Of a DNA stretch of 64,000 nt, positions 1 to 10,245 are shown piece by piece. Location: NCBI GenBank assembly GCA_030247885.1, contig JAPDRO010000008.1, positions 868,001-932,000 of the forward strand, written 5' to 3'. The notes below the pieces were generated by a model, which searched no databases, was not told where the DNA came from, and saw only the letters and a program-made list of their open reading frames with translations. The stretch's first letter is position 1. Each line of letters begins with the position of its first letter. The translations under genes and the position numbers were made by a program. The stretch is from Taxawa tesnikishii (nom. ined.). Lineage: Eukaryota; Ascomycota; Dothideomycetes; Dothideales.

Positions 1-2826
1 AGGGCATCCTCGAACTCATTGGCATGCAAGGCCCTCTGGTAGGCCTCCTACAAACTGCGGTCTTCTGTGGTGTCCTTATCACTGTCACACTGTGGGGTGC
101 TATTGCAGGACCATATTTGTTCGGCAAGCTGGCTCTAGTACTGATTGGCGATCCCCTGACCTATCTGGTGATGGGACCACTGAAGCTGGTCAACTTTGGC
201 GCCGAGCTTGTCGTTGACGCGGCCTTGTTTCTAGGGAGCATCAGCATCTACTGGATTGTCCAGCCCCTTTCGGCACTCATTGCGCTAGTGGTTGGGGCAT
301 CATATGGACATGCTATCACACCTCCTTTTGCGTCCGTCACGAAGTCGCTGCAAAATATCTGCCAAGGTGCTGCGCTTCGTCTCTCAGGATTGCTCGAGTT
401 CTTCCCAAGCACACCCGGCGAATCTGAGGCGCTGCTCATCTCAATTCAAGCCCATCAATCTCTCCGCCATATCCAAGGTGATATCAGATTCTTGGGCGCA
501 TCGGTCGAGACGCTTCTCATAAGCCTGGGAGAGAAAGTGCAGGATGTGTCTTTCTCCCGCCTAGTCCGGGCACTTTTTGCTTGGACACCGCATGGCTACC
601 ATCTGGCACAGCAACTCACATCAGTACTCCAGGAGCAGAGTATGGCCATGCTGACGCATGTGAAAGCGAATGGCTTCACGATGAAACTCGCGCAACAACC
701 CATCCTGCCCGATCCATCCCTAGCCTACTGGAGCGCGACGGACCGTTGCCTCGCCGTTATCCTCGGCTACGCTTTCCTCGCCATGATTGGTGCCGCTTAT
801 CTGCTCAGACGGGAGCCATTGTTCAGCAACCCAAGCGTACAGAAGATCGAGAAGAGCGTGAGCGACTTCCTGAAGCAAGCAGGCGGCGTCATGAAGGTGA
901 TACTGATCATCAGCATCGAAATGCTTGTCTTCCCGCTGTACTGCGGCTTGCTCTTGGACTGCGCCTTATTACCTCTCTTCGCTAATGCCAGCGTCGCCAA
1001 GCGCATCGCCTTCGCAGTGCGCTCGCCCTGGCTCTTTGCCTTTGTGCACTGGTTCATCGGCACGTGTTATATGTTCCACTTCGCACTCTTTGTGTCTATG
1101 TGCCGCAGAATCCTGCGTAGTGGCGTGCTGTACTTTATCAGGGACCCGGACGACCCGACCTTCCATCCTGTACGTGACGTTCTGGAACGCAACGTTACGA
1201 CACAGCTCCGAAAGATTGCTTTTAGCGCTCTGGTCTACGGTGCACTGGTGATTCTCTGCCTCGGCGGGGTCGTATGGTGCATTGACAACGCCTTTCCGGG
1301 CGTGTTTCCCGTCCGCTGGGCCTCGCCGGAACCGATTCTCGAGTTCCCGATTGACTTCCTGGCTTATAACTTTCTTGCACCCGTGCTCATCAAAATCGTC
1401 AAACCGTCTGAAGGGGTCGAGACCCTTTGCGAGTGGTGGCTCAGGCGGTGCGCCCGATTGCTGCGGCTTTCGGACTTCCTGTTTCATGTACGGAACGCTG
1501 ATGAGGAGGGCCATTACGTGCGCAAGACCTGGATAAGTCTGTTCAGGGCACAGAAAGCCAACGTTTACCCGTCTGACGAAGACGCAAAAGCTTGGGAGTT
1601 GTCTTCCCAGGATGTCAAGGGTTCCGAAGACCAATTCATCCGGGATGGCAGATATGTGCGGGCTCCCGCCTCTGATCAGGTCAGGATAGCCAAAGGCCGA
1701 GGTGTCTTCCTCGAAGTCACTGAAGACAACGAGCGTGTCGACGGACGCCCGGACAATGACGAAGGTATGCATGGAAAGCGCGACTCGAACTTCACAAAAG
1801 TGTACATCCCTCCTTGGTTCCGTGTCCGCATCGGTCTGTTCATCGTCGGTCTTTGGTTATTCGCTGCAGCCACTGGAATCAGTCTGACTATTATCCCCTG
1901 GTTTCCGGGCGAGTCCTACTCGCTGCCGTCCTGCCTTCGCACGTCCACGTCAACGACATCTACGCGTATTCCCTCGGCTTCTACCTCCTGGGGAGCGTGC
2001 TGTATACTTTCTACAAGAGCCGACAAGGCGTTCAGTATATCAACACCAACGCTACCGCTGCATCTCTCACCTCGCTTATTCACAAGGTCAAGACCGTTGC
2101 CTGGCGTACGGTGAAGTGTATCTACGTTTATGGCTTTGCGACCTTGGCTATTCCCTGCATGGCCGCGCTCGTTCTGCAACTTTACCTGATCATTCCGTTG
2201 CATACATATAGCAACTCGGCGTCAAAGCCAGCAGCCACATTCCCAGACCTCCCACCGCAGAACAGAACCAGCATCACCTCCGCATCCCACGACGCCAGTC
2301 CCTCCACGCAGCAGCCCCAGCCTCTCCTCGCCAATCACACAATCCACATCTTCCAAGACTGGGCCCTCGGCTTTCTCTACGCTAAACTTTCCTCCCGCCT
2401 GATCTTCACGGGCCGCAACAACCGCCCCGCAACCGCCTTCCGCATGATCAAGCGCGACGGTTTTTCAACCCCAACGCTGGTCTCGCGACCCGAGCTGTCG
2501 TCTTACCCTCCCTGATCCTCTTTACCTTCATCCTCGCCGGCCCGCCTGTCATCGCCGCATTCGCCAACAAGCTCGTCCTGCCCGCCGTCTTGTCCGCCGG
2601 TTCGGTTACGCAAACGATGAGGACGAAGATCTACCGGTATAGCTATCCTGTATGTGCGAGCCAGATCATGGGGTTATGGTGTGTGTGGGAAGTGGTCAGG
2701 GCAACGAAGAAGTGGAGGAGGAGGATCAGGGATGAGGTCTATCTAATTGGGGAGAGATTGCATAATTTTGGGGAGAAAAGGCCGCCGAGTGGGACTAGGA
2801 GCGTAGTCAGGAGGGCGGGGGCTTGA
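1..2826 (+). CDS. SSM4: ERAD E3 ubiquitin ligase Doa10/Ssm4 (MARCH6-like), C-terminal part
   Basis: The gene enters from the left edge, so the N-terminal RING-CH domain is outside the window. About 940 C-terminal residues are visible. They form a polytopic membrane protein with many hydrophobic segments, including the family-typical stretch ELIGMQGPL at the very start, a central multi-TM block, a charged loop near 1500-1790, and the C-terminal helices beginning WFRVRIGLF and IYRYSYPVC. Doa10 sits in the ER and inner nuclear membrane and ubiquitinates misfolded or short-lived proteins. Reading must change frame near 1907-1910 (GGG run) and near 2461-2465 (T5 run). Each change equals one missing base, and each restores family-like sequence without a plausible intron. 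The stop is TGA at 2824. The identification is firm; the frame breaks are probably sequence errors. Confidence 0.9.
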
Positions 2827-3520
2827 TTGGATGGCAAGACACGCAGGTTAGATAGTTCCTCGACGGCCACAACGAGCCTCGGAAAGCCGGCGGTCAACAA
2901 GACACATTCTGGATTAATCTTGGCCGATCCCTCCCAACACACGACGACACAGACGACCAGGCGCAGGAGCGGCCATATGATTTTGACTCTGGCGTCGGAG
3001 GGAAGGGTGCTATGGATACCACGTTCTCTTGTTCCTTTTTTACTGTACAACAGGCCTATTGAACAAAGACTCTCATTGCTCATACAGCCTTCTCAAACTG
3101 CTGTTCGTGCTGACTTGGTCGTGTAGAAGCTGCAAGGGACATTTCTGGACTCTGACAGATTACCCTGTTCTATTGAAATGAGAATCGAGTAGTTCTGAGT
3201 AAACCTCAAGCGACGCTCGAATGCAGTGGGAATAGAGCTGAAGTAAACTTCAATGGGGTTCGATGGAAGTCGAATAAGCTACGAGTTCTCGTCAGCCCTG
3301 TTCCACTTCCGGACATCCTGATCCTGATGCGGACTGCTTCGTTGGATGTCACAAGGCGTGAGCCCGGACGTCCAAAGAGGTTCCTACACTAGTATGCTGG
3401 GCTTTCACTGAGTGCGAGTCTCAACTACGAAGGCCACGCCGAAGCGGTCAACATTCACGATCTCAGACATCTCCCCCGTTAGCGCAGATTGCAGGTGGAA
3501 CGATGGCGTCCTGAATCTAC
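2827..3520. other. Intergenic between convergent genes
   Basis: This stretch holds the 3' flanks of the Doa10 gene and the minus-strand amidohydrolase. I see no supported gene; the short open frames have no recognisable protein features. Confidence 0.5.
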
Positions 3521-4289
3521 CTACTTCAAACCCTCTATCGCAGCCAGCACATCCTCCAAACGCGCAGTAGCCCCAAAGATACCCCCTCCGTCTTGACCAT
3601 CTCACAAGCCGCCCGATGCAGCTCCACTTCACTCGCAGCGGCCCCATTCTCCACCAACACGCAATCAAAAGCACGATCGTTGGCCTCCCTCATCGTCGAC
3701 GCTACGCAAACATCAGTCGTGACCCCGCAACGATCAGGTTCCTGATTCCCCTGATGCGCAGCAGCAGCTCGAAATCCGTATGGGCAAAGGCGCCCCGGCC
3801 CGGTTTATCGATCACCGGTTCGCCCTCCCGCGGATACAGTTCGGGGATCGTGTCGTGGCCCTCCTCGCCGCGGACGAGCAGGCGACCGAGAGGGCCCGGG
3901 TCGCCGATGCCGAGGCCGGCGGCGTTGTTCCTGGAGCGGAAGCGCTCGCGGGCGGAGAGGGTGGAGAGGTCGGGGCGGTGGCCTTCGCGGGTGTGGTAGA
4001 CCTGGATGCCGGCGTCGCGGCAGGCGTGGAGCAGGTTTTGGAGACCGGGGATGATGGCGCGGGTGGTGGCGATGGAGTAGCCTTGGGCTTCGAGGTAGCC
4101 GCCGGGCGAGCAGACTGCGGCGTGGTTGTGGCTTTGTCAGCTTGAGGGGAGCGCTGAGGGTTGCTCGGGAGCGGTGGGGGCGGACTGACAGTCGCGTTGC
4201 ATGTCGATTAGGACTAAGGCTGTGGTCGCTGGTCCAAAAGAACTGTCATGCGGCCATGGGTAGGGATCTGCCTTGAACTGGCTTGCCAT
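3521..4289 (-). CDS. Isochorismatase-family cysteine hydrolase (biuret/ureidoacrylate amidohydrolase-like)
   Basis: Start ATG at 4289 gives MASQFKADPYPWPHD, followed by ALVLIDMQRDF with the catalytic Asp. A 75-nt intron (4115-4189; donor GTCAGT, branch GCTGAC, acceptor CAG) splits the Phe codon, then CSPGGYLEAQGY follows. The IDKPGRGAF segment carries the catalytic Lys, and VTTDVCVASTMREAND carries the nucleophilic Cys, so the Asp-Lys-Cys triad is complete. The C-terminus has the KTEGGIFGATARLEDVL signature and stops at 3521-3523. Known members hydrolyse C-N amide bonds, for example biuret or peroxyureidoacrylate; the exact substrate here is inferred. Two single-base losses, in C4 at 3723-3726 and C5 at 3582-3586, break the frame while the next frame continues the family sequence. 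About 230 residues, as usual for the family. Confidence 0.8.
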
Positions 4290-4876
4290 TGTGATTCCTA
4301 CTTCCATCGGGGGGATACCAATACTCCAGCTTATGTGTTGCTTGCGGAGAAGAAGAAGAAGAAGAAGAAGCAGCAGAAGAGTAAGATGACCAAGCTTAGG
4401 GTCCTATATGTGAGTGTTTACCTTTGAAGGACTGCTATCACGATTTCGTCGATGTACTCTCGGTATGACTTAGACGCGTTTGTCACATTGATAGCGTCGA
4501 TCTTTCTGCGATGGACCGTCGACGTGCCACTGGTGACAGTCAGCGGGCACCGGCAGCTCGAGATCCGGCAGCATTTCGTGTTAATTTGCCGTTGTTGTTG
4601 CCCCACATGGGGCTTAGTCGAGAGATGATGTTCCCAAAAAGGGTAGTTAGTGGGCGAAGATGTTCGGTTAAATGCTTACTTGGCGTGTGGGCTCTCGGCA
4701 TACCTCATGGATTGGTTGTCTTACGAATGTCGTCCATGTTGCTTCCTCATCATGATCGCGCGCAGTTCCGCATGGCTTCTGATAGCGGCTCAATAAACGG
4801 GAGCATTTGCTTCATTTGCTTCATTTGCATCAATTCCTGACCGTTCCTGACCGTTCCTGACCCTTCCTGACCCTTC
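4290..4876. other. Intergenic between divergent genes, with repeats
   Basis: Shared upstream region of the amidohydrolase and the nitroreductase. It holds a GAA-type trinucleotide run near 4349-4378 and two adjacent short tandem repeats at 4804-4880. No gene is supported. Confidence 0.5.
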
Positions 4877-4880
4877 ATGA
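4804..4880 (+). repeat. Two adjacent short tandem repeats
   Basis: About three copies of the 9-mer TTCATTTGC (4804-4829) are followed by four to five copies of the 10-mer TTCCTGACCG/C (4835-4880). They lie directly before the first ATG of the nitroreductase reading frame, so they fall in its promoter or 5' UTR. Confidence 0.85.
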
Positions 4881-5884
4881 CACAGGCAAGACGAACAAGC
4901 GTCACCGCTTTTCTCGCTGCATTTCTAATAGCTGTGATTGCTTTGATAGCCGTCCACCCCTCCCTCCCATTGACTATGCGGCCCCACCTCCAGAAAGCTC
5001 TAGAGCGTGTTGCGTTCGTCCCGCAGCTTAATAGATCACTTCTTCCTTCTCTATCAACCTTGTCAATCCGTCCTACAATCTTTTTCCCCAAGACTTCGAT
5101 AAACACTCCTCCCACAGCCCCCAACAGTACACGCAACTTCACCACCACCACGCCCAAGATGTCCAACATGTCTTTCCTCGACGCGGTCGCCAACCGCCGC
5201 TCCAACTACGTCCTCACGGACAAGATCCCCATCTCTGACGATCGCGTCGTGGAGCTGGCGACCGCCGCCATCAAGAATGTCCCTTCGTCCTTCAACTCTC
5301 AATCCGCCCGTATGGTTGTGCTGCTCAACGACGAGCACAAGAAGTTTTGGGAGATCACCAAGGAGGTCTTGAAGCCACAGGTGCCAGAGGACAAGTTCGG
5401 CGCGACCGAGAAGAAGCTCGATGGCTTCAAGGCCGGCCACGGCACCGTACGTCTTCTCTCTCTCTCTCCCCTCCTCCTCTCCCCTCCCCCGCATCCCATC
5501 TTCCAATGCGCCCGCGCAGCTCCAACCCCAACTGACAAACCTCCCCTCCAGATCCTCTTCTTCGAAGACCCCAAGCCAGTCAAGGACCTCCAATCCGCCT
5601 TCCCACTCTACGCAACCCACTTCCCCCAATGGAGCGAGCACACCTCGGCCATGCACCAGTACATGATGTGGTGCGCGCTCGAGGCCGAGGGCTGCGGCGC
5701 CAACCTGCAGCACTACAACCCCGTCGTCGACCAGCGCGCCAAGAACGAGTGGAACATTGACCTCGAGTGGGAGCTCAAGGCCCAGCTCGTCTTCGGCGGC
5801 AACCCGGAGGGCTACGAGAAGATGCTTCCCGAGAAGAGCTTCAGGCCTACTGAGGGAAGGCTGATTGTGCACGGAAAGCTCTAG
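4877..5884 (+). CDS. Nitroreductase-family oxidoreductase (Frm2/Hbn1-like)
   Basis: The conserved body begins at the ATG at 5159 (MSNMSFLDAVANRRSNY), the usual start for this ~200-residue family. SFNSQSARMVVLL and CALEAEGCGANLQHYNP match the FMN-binding nitroreductase fold. A 105-nt intron (5447-5551, GTACGT...CCAG) lies after KAGHGT and is in frame, so the genomic frame reads through it. The C-terminus ends RPTEGRLIVHGKL. Yeast Frm2 and Hbn1 are NAD(P)H-dependent nitroreductases tied to lipid and redox stress. The same frame is open back to ATG 4877 and would add about 94 residues with a hydrophobic then basic/Ser/Thr-rich stretch, which could be a mitochondrial leader or simply 5' UTR. I give the longer extent; the short form is more likely. 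Confidence 0.85.
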   Translation: MTQARRTSVTAFLAAFLIAVIALIAVHPSLPLTMRPHLQKALERVAFVPQLNRSLLPSLSTLSIRPTIFFPKTSINTPPTAPNSTRNFTTTTPKMSNMSFLDAVANRRSNYVLTDKIPISDDRVVELATAAIKNVPSSFNSQSARMVVLLNDEHKKFWEITKEVLKPQVPEDKFGATEKKLDGFKAGHGTVRLLSLSPLLLSPPPHPIFQCARAAPTPTDKPPLQILFFEDPKPVKDLQSAFPLYATHFPQWSEHTSAMHQYMMWCALEAEGCGANLQHYNPVVDQRAKNEWNIDLEWELKAQLVFGGNPEGYEKMLPEKSFRPTEGRLIVHGKL

Positions 5885-6219
5885 ATGATGTTAGACGGGG
5901 GTGGGTGGCACTGAGGGGGCGTTATGATGACAATAGAGCCAGGGATTTACTAGACACCAAAGAATGAAACGATTAGAACGTGAAGTATCCCGAATTCTCG
6001 AGCGACTGGTAGTATGGAGGTGACGGCTGTGTTCTTGAGTCCTGCAAGTCGCGACTCCGTTCGTGCATCGCACTGACTGCTGGGGGTGGTTGAGAGTGAG
6101 GCAGTCGTGTTGGCGAATGAAGCGTGCGGAGCCGTGCCGCAAGACTTCTGTTGCGCGTCCATGGTACAGGTCTTGTTGTTCTTCTCCAGCGTCCTGCGCA
6201 AGGCAAGACGGGTCTGATG
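5885..6219. other. Intergenic between nitroreductase and U6 snRNA
   Basis: Downstream flanks of both genes. No coding feature is supported. Confidence 0.5.
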
Positions 6220-6384
6220 AAAAAACTTGGAGCATCTCTTTGTTTGCATGTGTCATCCTTCTGTATTAATTATCAGTGTTTGTTGCCAATATTTTGATGG
6301 TAGAGAGGATGCTTACAGTGCAGGGGCCATGCTAATCTTCTCTGTATTGTTTCAAATTGACCAAATGTCCAAAAGGACTGAGAG
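6220..6384 (-). ncRNA. U6: U6 spliceosomal snRNA gene with an internal spliceosomal intron
   Basis: Read on the minus strand, the gene starts near 6378-6384 with a GUCC-UUUU-GGAC 5' stem-loop. It continues ACAUUUGGUCAAUUUG, the ACAGAGA box (6339-6345), the AGC triad (6331-6333) and the internal stem-loop start GGCCCCUGCACU. There it is interrupted at 6316 by GTAAGC. After 56 nt the U6 sequence resumes exactly at 6260 with AAGGAUGACACAUGC and ends in a T6 run at 6220-6225, the Pol III terminator. The spliced RNA would be about 100 nt, normal for U6, and base-pairs with U4 and U2 in the spliceosome. A TATA element lies upstream. The exact 5' end is uncertain by some 10-15 nt. Confidence 0.95.
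6261..6316 (-). other. 56-nt mRNA-type intron inside U6 snRNA
   Basis: It has donor GTAAGC, branch-like CACTGATAAT about 15 nt before the end, and acceptor ATACAG. Removing it joins CCCCUGCACU to AAGGAUGACA, restoring the U6 internal stem-loop without any other change. Confidence 0.92.
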
Positions 6385-6420
6385 AAGAAAGAGGAGAATG
6401 AGAGGCGCGATTCCACGCGA

Positions 6421-6427
6421 TTATATA
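6421..6427 (-). promoter_or_regulatory. TATA element of the U6 gene
   Basis: Minus-strand CCTATATAATC lies about 40-50 nt upstream of the U6 5' stem-loop, as expected for a Pol III type 3-like or yeast-like U6 promoter. Confidence 0.65.
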
Positions 6428-6439
6428 GGCGGCGCGGAG

Positions 6440-7424
6440 ACGCTTGGGCCAGGCGGTGAGTCATTCTGCCAAGCAGGCAACAGCCCGAGCTTTGCACTTT
6501 CACATGCTTCTGGATATCTTCTGCCTTGTTCTTTGATCCCTGCCTTACACTGCTGACTACCACGACCAAACTCTTGCTTGAACAGCATGTAAGTCTTAAA
6601 GAGCTAAGTAGCAACATGTCGGAACGGAAAGTCTTATCAGAGTACTTTCCGCGAGACTTCGACCCGGCCACGGTCGTTCGTAGAAACAAGGAGTTGAGAC
6701 TACGAATTGTACGTTCGATGAGCCCACTCTCGGTGCAATGTACAAGGTGGGTTTGCCCGGACGATGTTGTTGTCCACTTACAAGGCGGATAAAGACATTC
6801 AAATTTGGATATACGCTTGGTATTTGTTTCGGTTGGTGTCGAACCATAGCCTTGCTCCACCGCATCCGGTGCCTCATGTCAATAGAACCTCAAAATCCCA
6901 AGGGGCAGGAAGGGCCGAGACGCTCAACACCGGCGACAAGACTCGATAAAGCAGATTCTTCTCTGCAAATTAGCTTGAAGCTTCGGCGGCAGAGGACAAA
7001 GAAGAGGTTCTCAGAAGGCAGATAATCAGATGCAAGCTACGTTTCATTATCCGCCACTCGAACCTCGAGCTTTGAAAGGCGTCTCAGATCTGAGACTTTG
7101 TGCAGGCGAAAGAAACAACAAAGAATCCACCGCACGACTGGCCAAATCCCAATCCAAAGCTCAAGATTAAGTGGCGTTCGCCACATTCTGTGGCCAAGCG
7201 TATATCAGGGAGCACGGGTTTCCAAGTTACCAACTTTCGCTATCGCCGCAGCACTCTTTACTGCTCATTCGGCTTCTTGCTCATCGGCATCTTTGCCTTT
7301 TGCCTTCCGGCGTCCACTCATTTCATTGCCTGGTCAGGCGTCCACTCATTCAGCTCTTGCTCCATTCTGCTTCCCTTTGCTCAATCGAACTTGAACTCGA
7401 ATCAGGCATTCGAAAACAGAAAAC
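6440..7424. other. Intergenic region
   Basis: Upstream of U6 and of the small membrane protein. A 14-bp direct repeat GGCGTCCACTCATT occurs at 7309 and 7337. I see no supportable gene. Confidence 0.45.
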
Positions 7425-7811
7425 ATGACGTCTTCTTCTGAGATTCACACTACCTCCACCACCTTCTCCACGCTGACGAGTTATACGTCGTCAACGACGA
7501 CTCTCACTATGCATGATTATTCTTCGTTGGCCACCATGACGACGACCAGCTCCTCGCCTCCGGTGACCACGACAATTCGTTTGGCGAAAGTTGCGGTGGC
7601 GACCAGCGCCTCTTTCAGCTCTCCTGTTGCACACATCCCGACTCCTACAAACACAGCTGCGGCGGGAGCGATCGAACAAGGTCCTGCTTCGAACCGCGGC
7701 GCAATTATTGCCGGTACGACCGGCTCAATGGCCGGCCTTGCCATGATCGGCACCGTGGTGTTCTTCTTACTGAAACGGAAGAAGAAGCAGGACGCGGAGG
7801 ACAAGGCCTGA
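7425..7811 (+). CDS. Small Ser/Thr-rich single-pass membrane protein
   Basis: 128 residues. Residues 1-90 are strongly Ser/Thr-rich and look like an O-mannosylated extracellular region. GSMAGLAMIGTVVFFLL (about 98-114) is one transmembrane helix, followed by a short basic tail beginning KRKKKQ. The layout resembles WSC/Mid2-type cell-surface proteins, but there is no cysteine domain and no clear N-terminal signal peptide, so an upstream exon may be missing. The family is not recognised; function is unknown. Confidence 0.55.
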   Translation: MTSSSEIHTTSTTFSTLTSYTSSTTTLTMHDYSSLATMTTTSSSPPVTTTIRLAKVAVATSASFSSPVAHIPTPTNTAAAGAIEQGPASNRGAIIAGTTGSMAGLAMIGTVVFFLLKRKKKQDAEDKA

Positions 7812-7922
7812 AGAGTCGATGTTGTCGCCTTTGCCAAGTAGAGCTGGGCTCGTCATGATACAATCGAAGGAATATTGTTGATGATTAATCCCTCCTGACT
7901 TCCTGTGTACATACGCTGCTGT

Positions 7923-8890
7923 TCATAATCCGTGCTTCCAGACCTCGTCCAGTACATCCTGTCTGACTTCCCATGCCCAGTGATGGCACGTCTGGTGCAT
8001 GACCGGACTAACCTCCTCTTCGTCGTCGCCTTCGTCTGCCACACTCTTGACGCCAGCCTGCATGTATTTCTTAAGCAACATCCGCCGCCATCTTCCCGTC
8101 TGCCCGACGCATTTCGCCCACCTGCTGACCTGCCGATCATCGTCATCGCACCGTCTTCCCAACCAGAACCGCGTGTACCACTGAAACCATCCACGCACGT
8201 CAAAGTCGTGCGCGATCCAGCCGTTGGCTTCCCACTCCTCGATACTCTGTCCGCATTTGACCTTGAACTTGTTCACATCCGCGTCGTACTCTGGGTTCGC
8301 GAGATACTTGTCCACGTTGAGATCTCTCAGCCACTCTTCCGGTAGCTCCTTCCAGTCGTCTCGGACCGTGGTGCGCAGACTCTTGGAGTACAAGGGGCGG
8401 TAGTAGGAGCCGCCGAAAGCTCCCTCGGCCAGAACTTCGGCGGGTGACTTGTTAGGGAGGAAAGCAGGATGTGACTCGAAGTGGAAAGTCCCGTTCTCGT
8501 CCCTTGTCGGAGGCGCCGCTGTAGGCCTCCATGAAGTCCAGCCCGCGCGTACGCTCTCGAGGTCTGGAGGAGGAGGAGGAGATTCGGGCTCCTTTACCAG
8601 AGTCGCGGTGGTCTCGGCGTCGTCTTTGACTGCGCGCTTTCGGGGCGCGGCACGAACGGCAGCTCGATTGTTCGAGTAGTCGTCCTCGTTGTAGGACGGC
8701 TTCTCAGGTGCCGCAGCTATACGCGCAGAAACACGTGTTGGCCGGGTGGACGCAGGGAGAGCTTGCGCTTCTTCGTCGGCGGTCGCTTGCGCTTCTCGTC
8801 CTCTTCGGTCCTTCTGCTGATGCCGAGTTCTTTGATGAGCGCTTGGTTGCGCTTGATGTTCTCCAACCGCCTCTCTTCGTATGTGCTCAT
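7923..8890 (-). CDS. Conserved fungal protein of unknown function (Trp/Cys-rich C-terminal domain)
   Basis: Starts at ATG 8890 (MSTYEERRLENIKRNQ), then a very basic stretch RTEEDEKRKRPPTKKRK that looks like a nuclear localisation signal, an acidic/proline linker with a P5 run, and a conserved C-terminal domain of about 150 residues. That domain holds FKVKCGQSIEEWEANGWI, FDVRGWFQWYTRFWLGRR and QTCHHWAWEVRQ. I recognise the domain as a widespread fungal family without assigned function. The frame changes once near 8730-8740, between KKRKLSLR and STRPTRVSARIA, equal to one missing base. The stop is at 7923-7925. Confidence 0.75.
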
Positions 8891-10245
8891 TGCGTCAGAT
8901 TGCTAGGATGCAAACAGGGAGGTCTGGCAGACATGCCCAAGGCCTCAATGAAACGCGCAGACGTCATCGACGTGTCGCGAAGCGGAACTCTTTCCGCGAC
9001 TTCACTTCGTTCCACTTCCTTTTCTCACATGAATATGATACCCATTGAGAGCTGTGCATGAGTCCGCAGGTTCTGAGAGCTCGCTACGAGAGCACTAGTG
9101 GTCGATTTCCCAGTGGAAGGTACGCGTCCCCGTAGACGGCTCCACGTCAATGCCACTCACTAACTGGATTGAGCGTGCCTTCAGGTCAGGCTGCTTGTAG
9201 ATGTCAGATTGAAGACCCGCGCACGGTGCCGGTCAGTCACTATCAAAGTTATCTACATGCTGACCTCTGGAAACGACTGAAGTCTTTGCACCGTTTGCCT
9301 TTGAACAAAACCTCAGTGCGTCTCAACCCTCTCCCTCTTTCCTTTAGCTTCCTTCACTTCCCTGAGGACCCCAAAAGATACGTGCGCATGTGTTCATCCC
9401 CTGGGAGGGCTACAACGCTGGCAGCACTCTCTGCCTCAATCCCTGCATCATCATCACAGGCCTTGCTTTTGAATTGATGCAAAGACGGCACAATGAGTTC
9501 ATTAGTATCTCTCCCGATCTCGGGCGCCAGTGGGATGTCATACGCTTGCCGGATATCGCTTTGTGGCACCACGACACAGATATTTGTGTGATGCCAAAGG
9601 GTGCCGTCAACGGATAAGCAAAGGCTGCACCGTCCAGGCATATTGCCGACAATCTTTGCTTCGTAGGTTCCCCAGAAGGACACGAGGTATGTTCCATTTC
9701 CTATCATGTTTGATACATCTAGGATTCCTGCATGACTACAGGCGTGGTAAGAATATCACGTCATCCTTGTCCTCGCCCGCCGTCGCTAGCGTGATCTGCC
9801 TGTGCATGTATAGATCTTGTTACACCTTACACTGATGCACAACCGCAGGAGCACGCGGACTGTGGTTGATGCAACGAAAGCACTGTCATGGCGACACTTG
9901 GCCAGAGATTGTGACCTTTGCTCGTACTGTAGGCCCTGATCATGGAGGGACAGCTCAGTCTTTTGGAACAATCGCACAGCAGTTCAGGGTGCTACCTATA
10001 CATTTGCCTGTTGATTGAATCAGACGAGTAGTCGGTCTTGAAAAGGCGTGTCTGGATATGAACCCTTTGCCTGTCAGCCTCGAAGCAACCAACGCAAGCA
10101 TGAATCCGGCGCCCGAACTAGGGCAAGTGCAAGGGAGCAGAGGAGGAAGAACGAGGAAGTCCCGTACAGCTAACCCACATTGACCTTCCTTCTATGGCAG
10201 GAAGACCTCTTGAGTTTCAACTCAGTTCAGTTGCTCGGGTCTCGA
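8891..10245. other. Intergenic region
   Basis: About 1.35 kb with only short unsupported open frames on both strands. It includes the promoter of the minus-strand conserved protein at its left end and the 3' flank of the F-box gene at its right end. Confidence 0.45.

Noticed and set aside
969-1772. A 267-codon minus-strand frame
   Set aside because: Antisense to the confidently identified Doa10 gene.
1-2826. Reading Doa10 as a decayed pseudogene
   Set aside because: Only two one-base shifts in homopolymer runs, no stops elsewhere and family-typical sequence throughout; the same error type recurs in many other genes.
3780-4145. A 121-codon Ala/Gly-rich plus-strand frame
   Set aside because: Antisense of the amidohydrolase, whose catalytic motifs are on the other strand.
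5063-5872. A 269-codon minus-strand frame
   Set aside because: Antisense shadow of the nitroreductase, with Val/Leu/Gly-biased composition.
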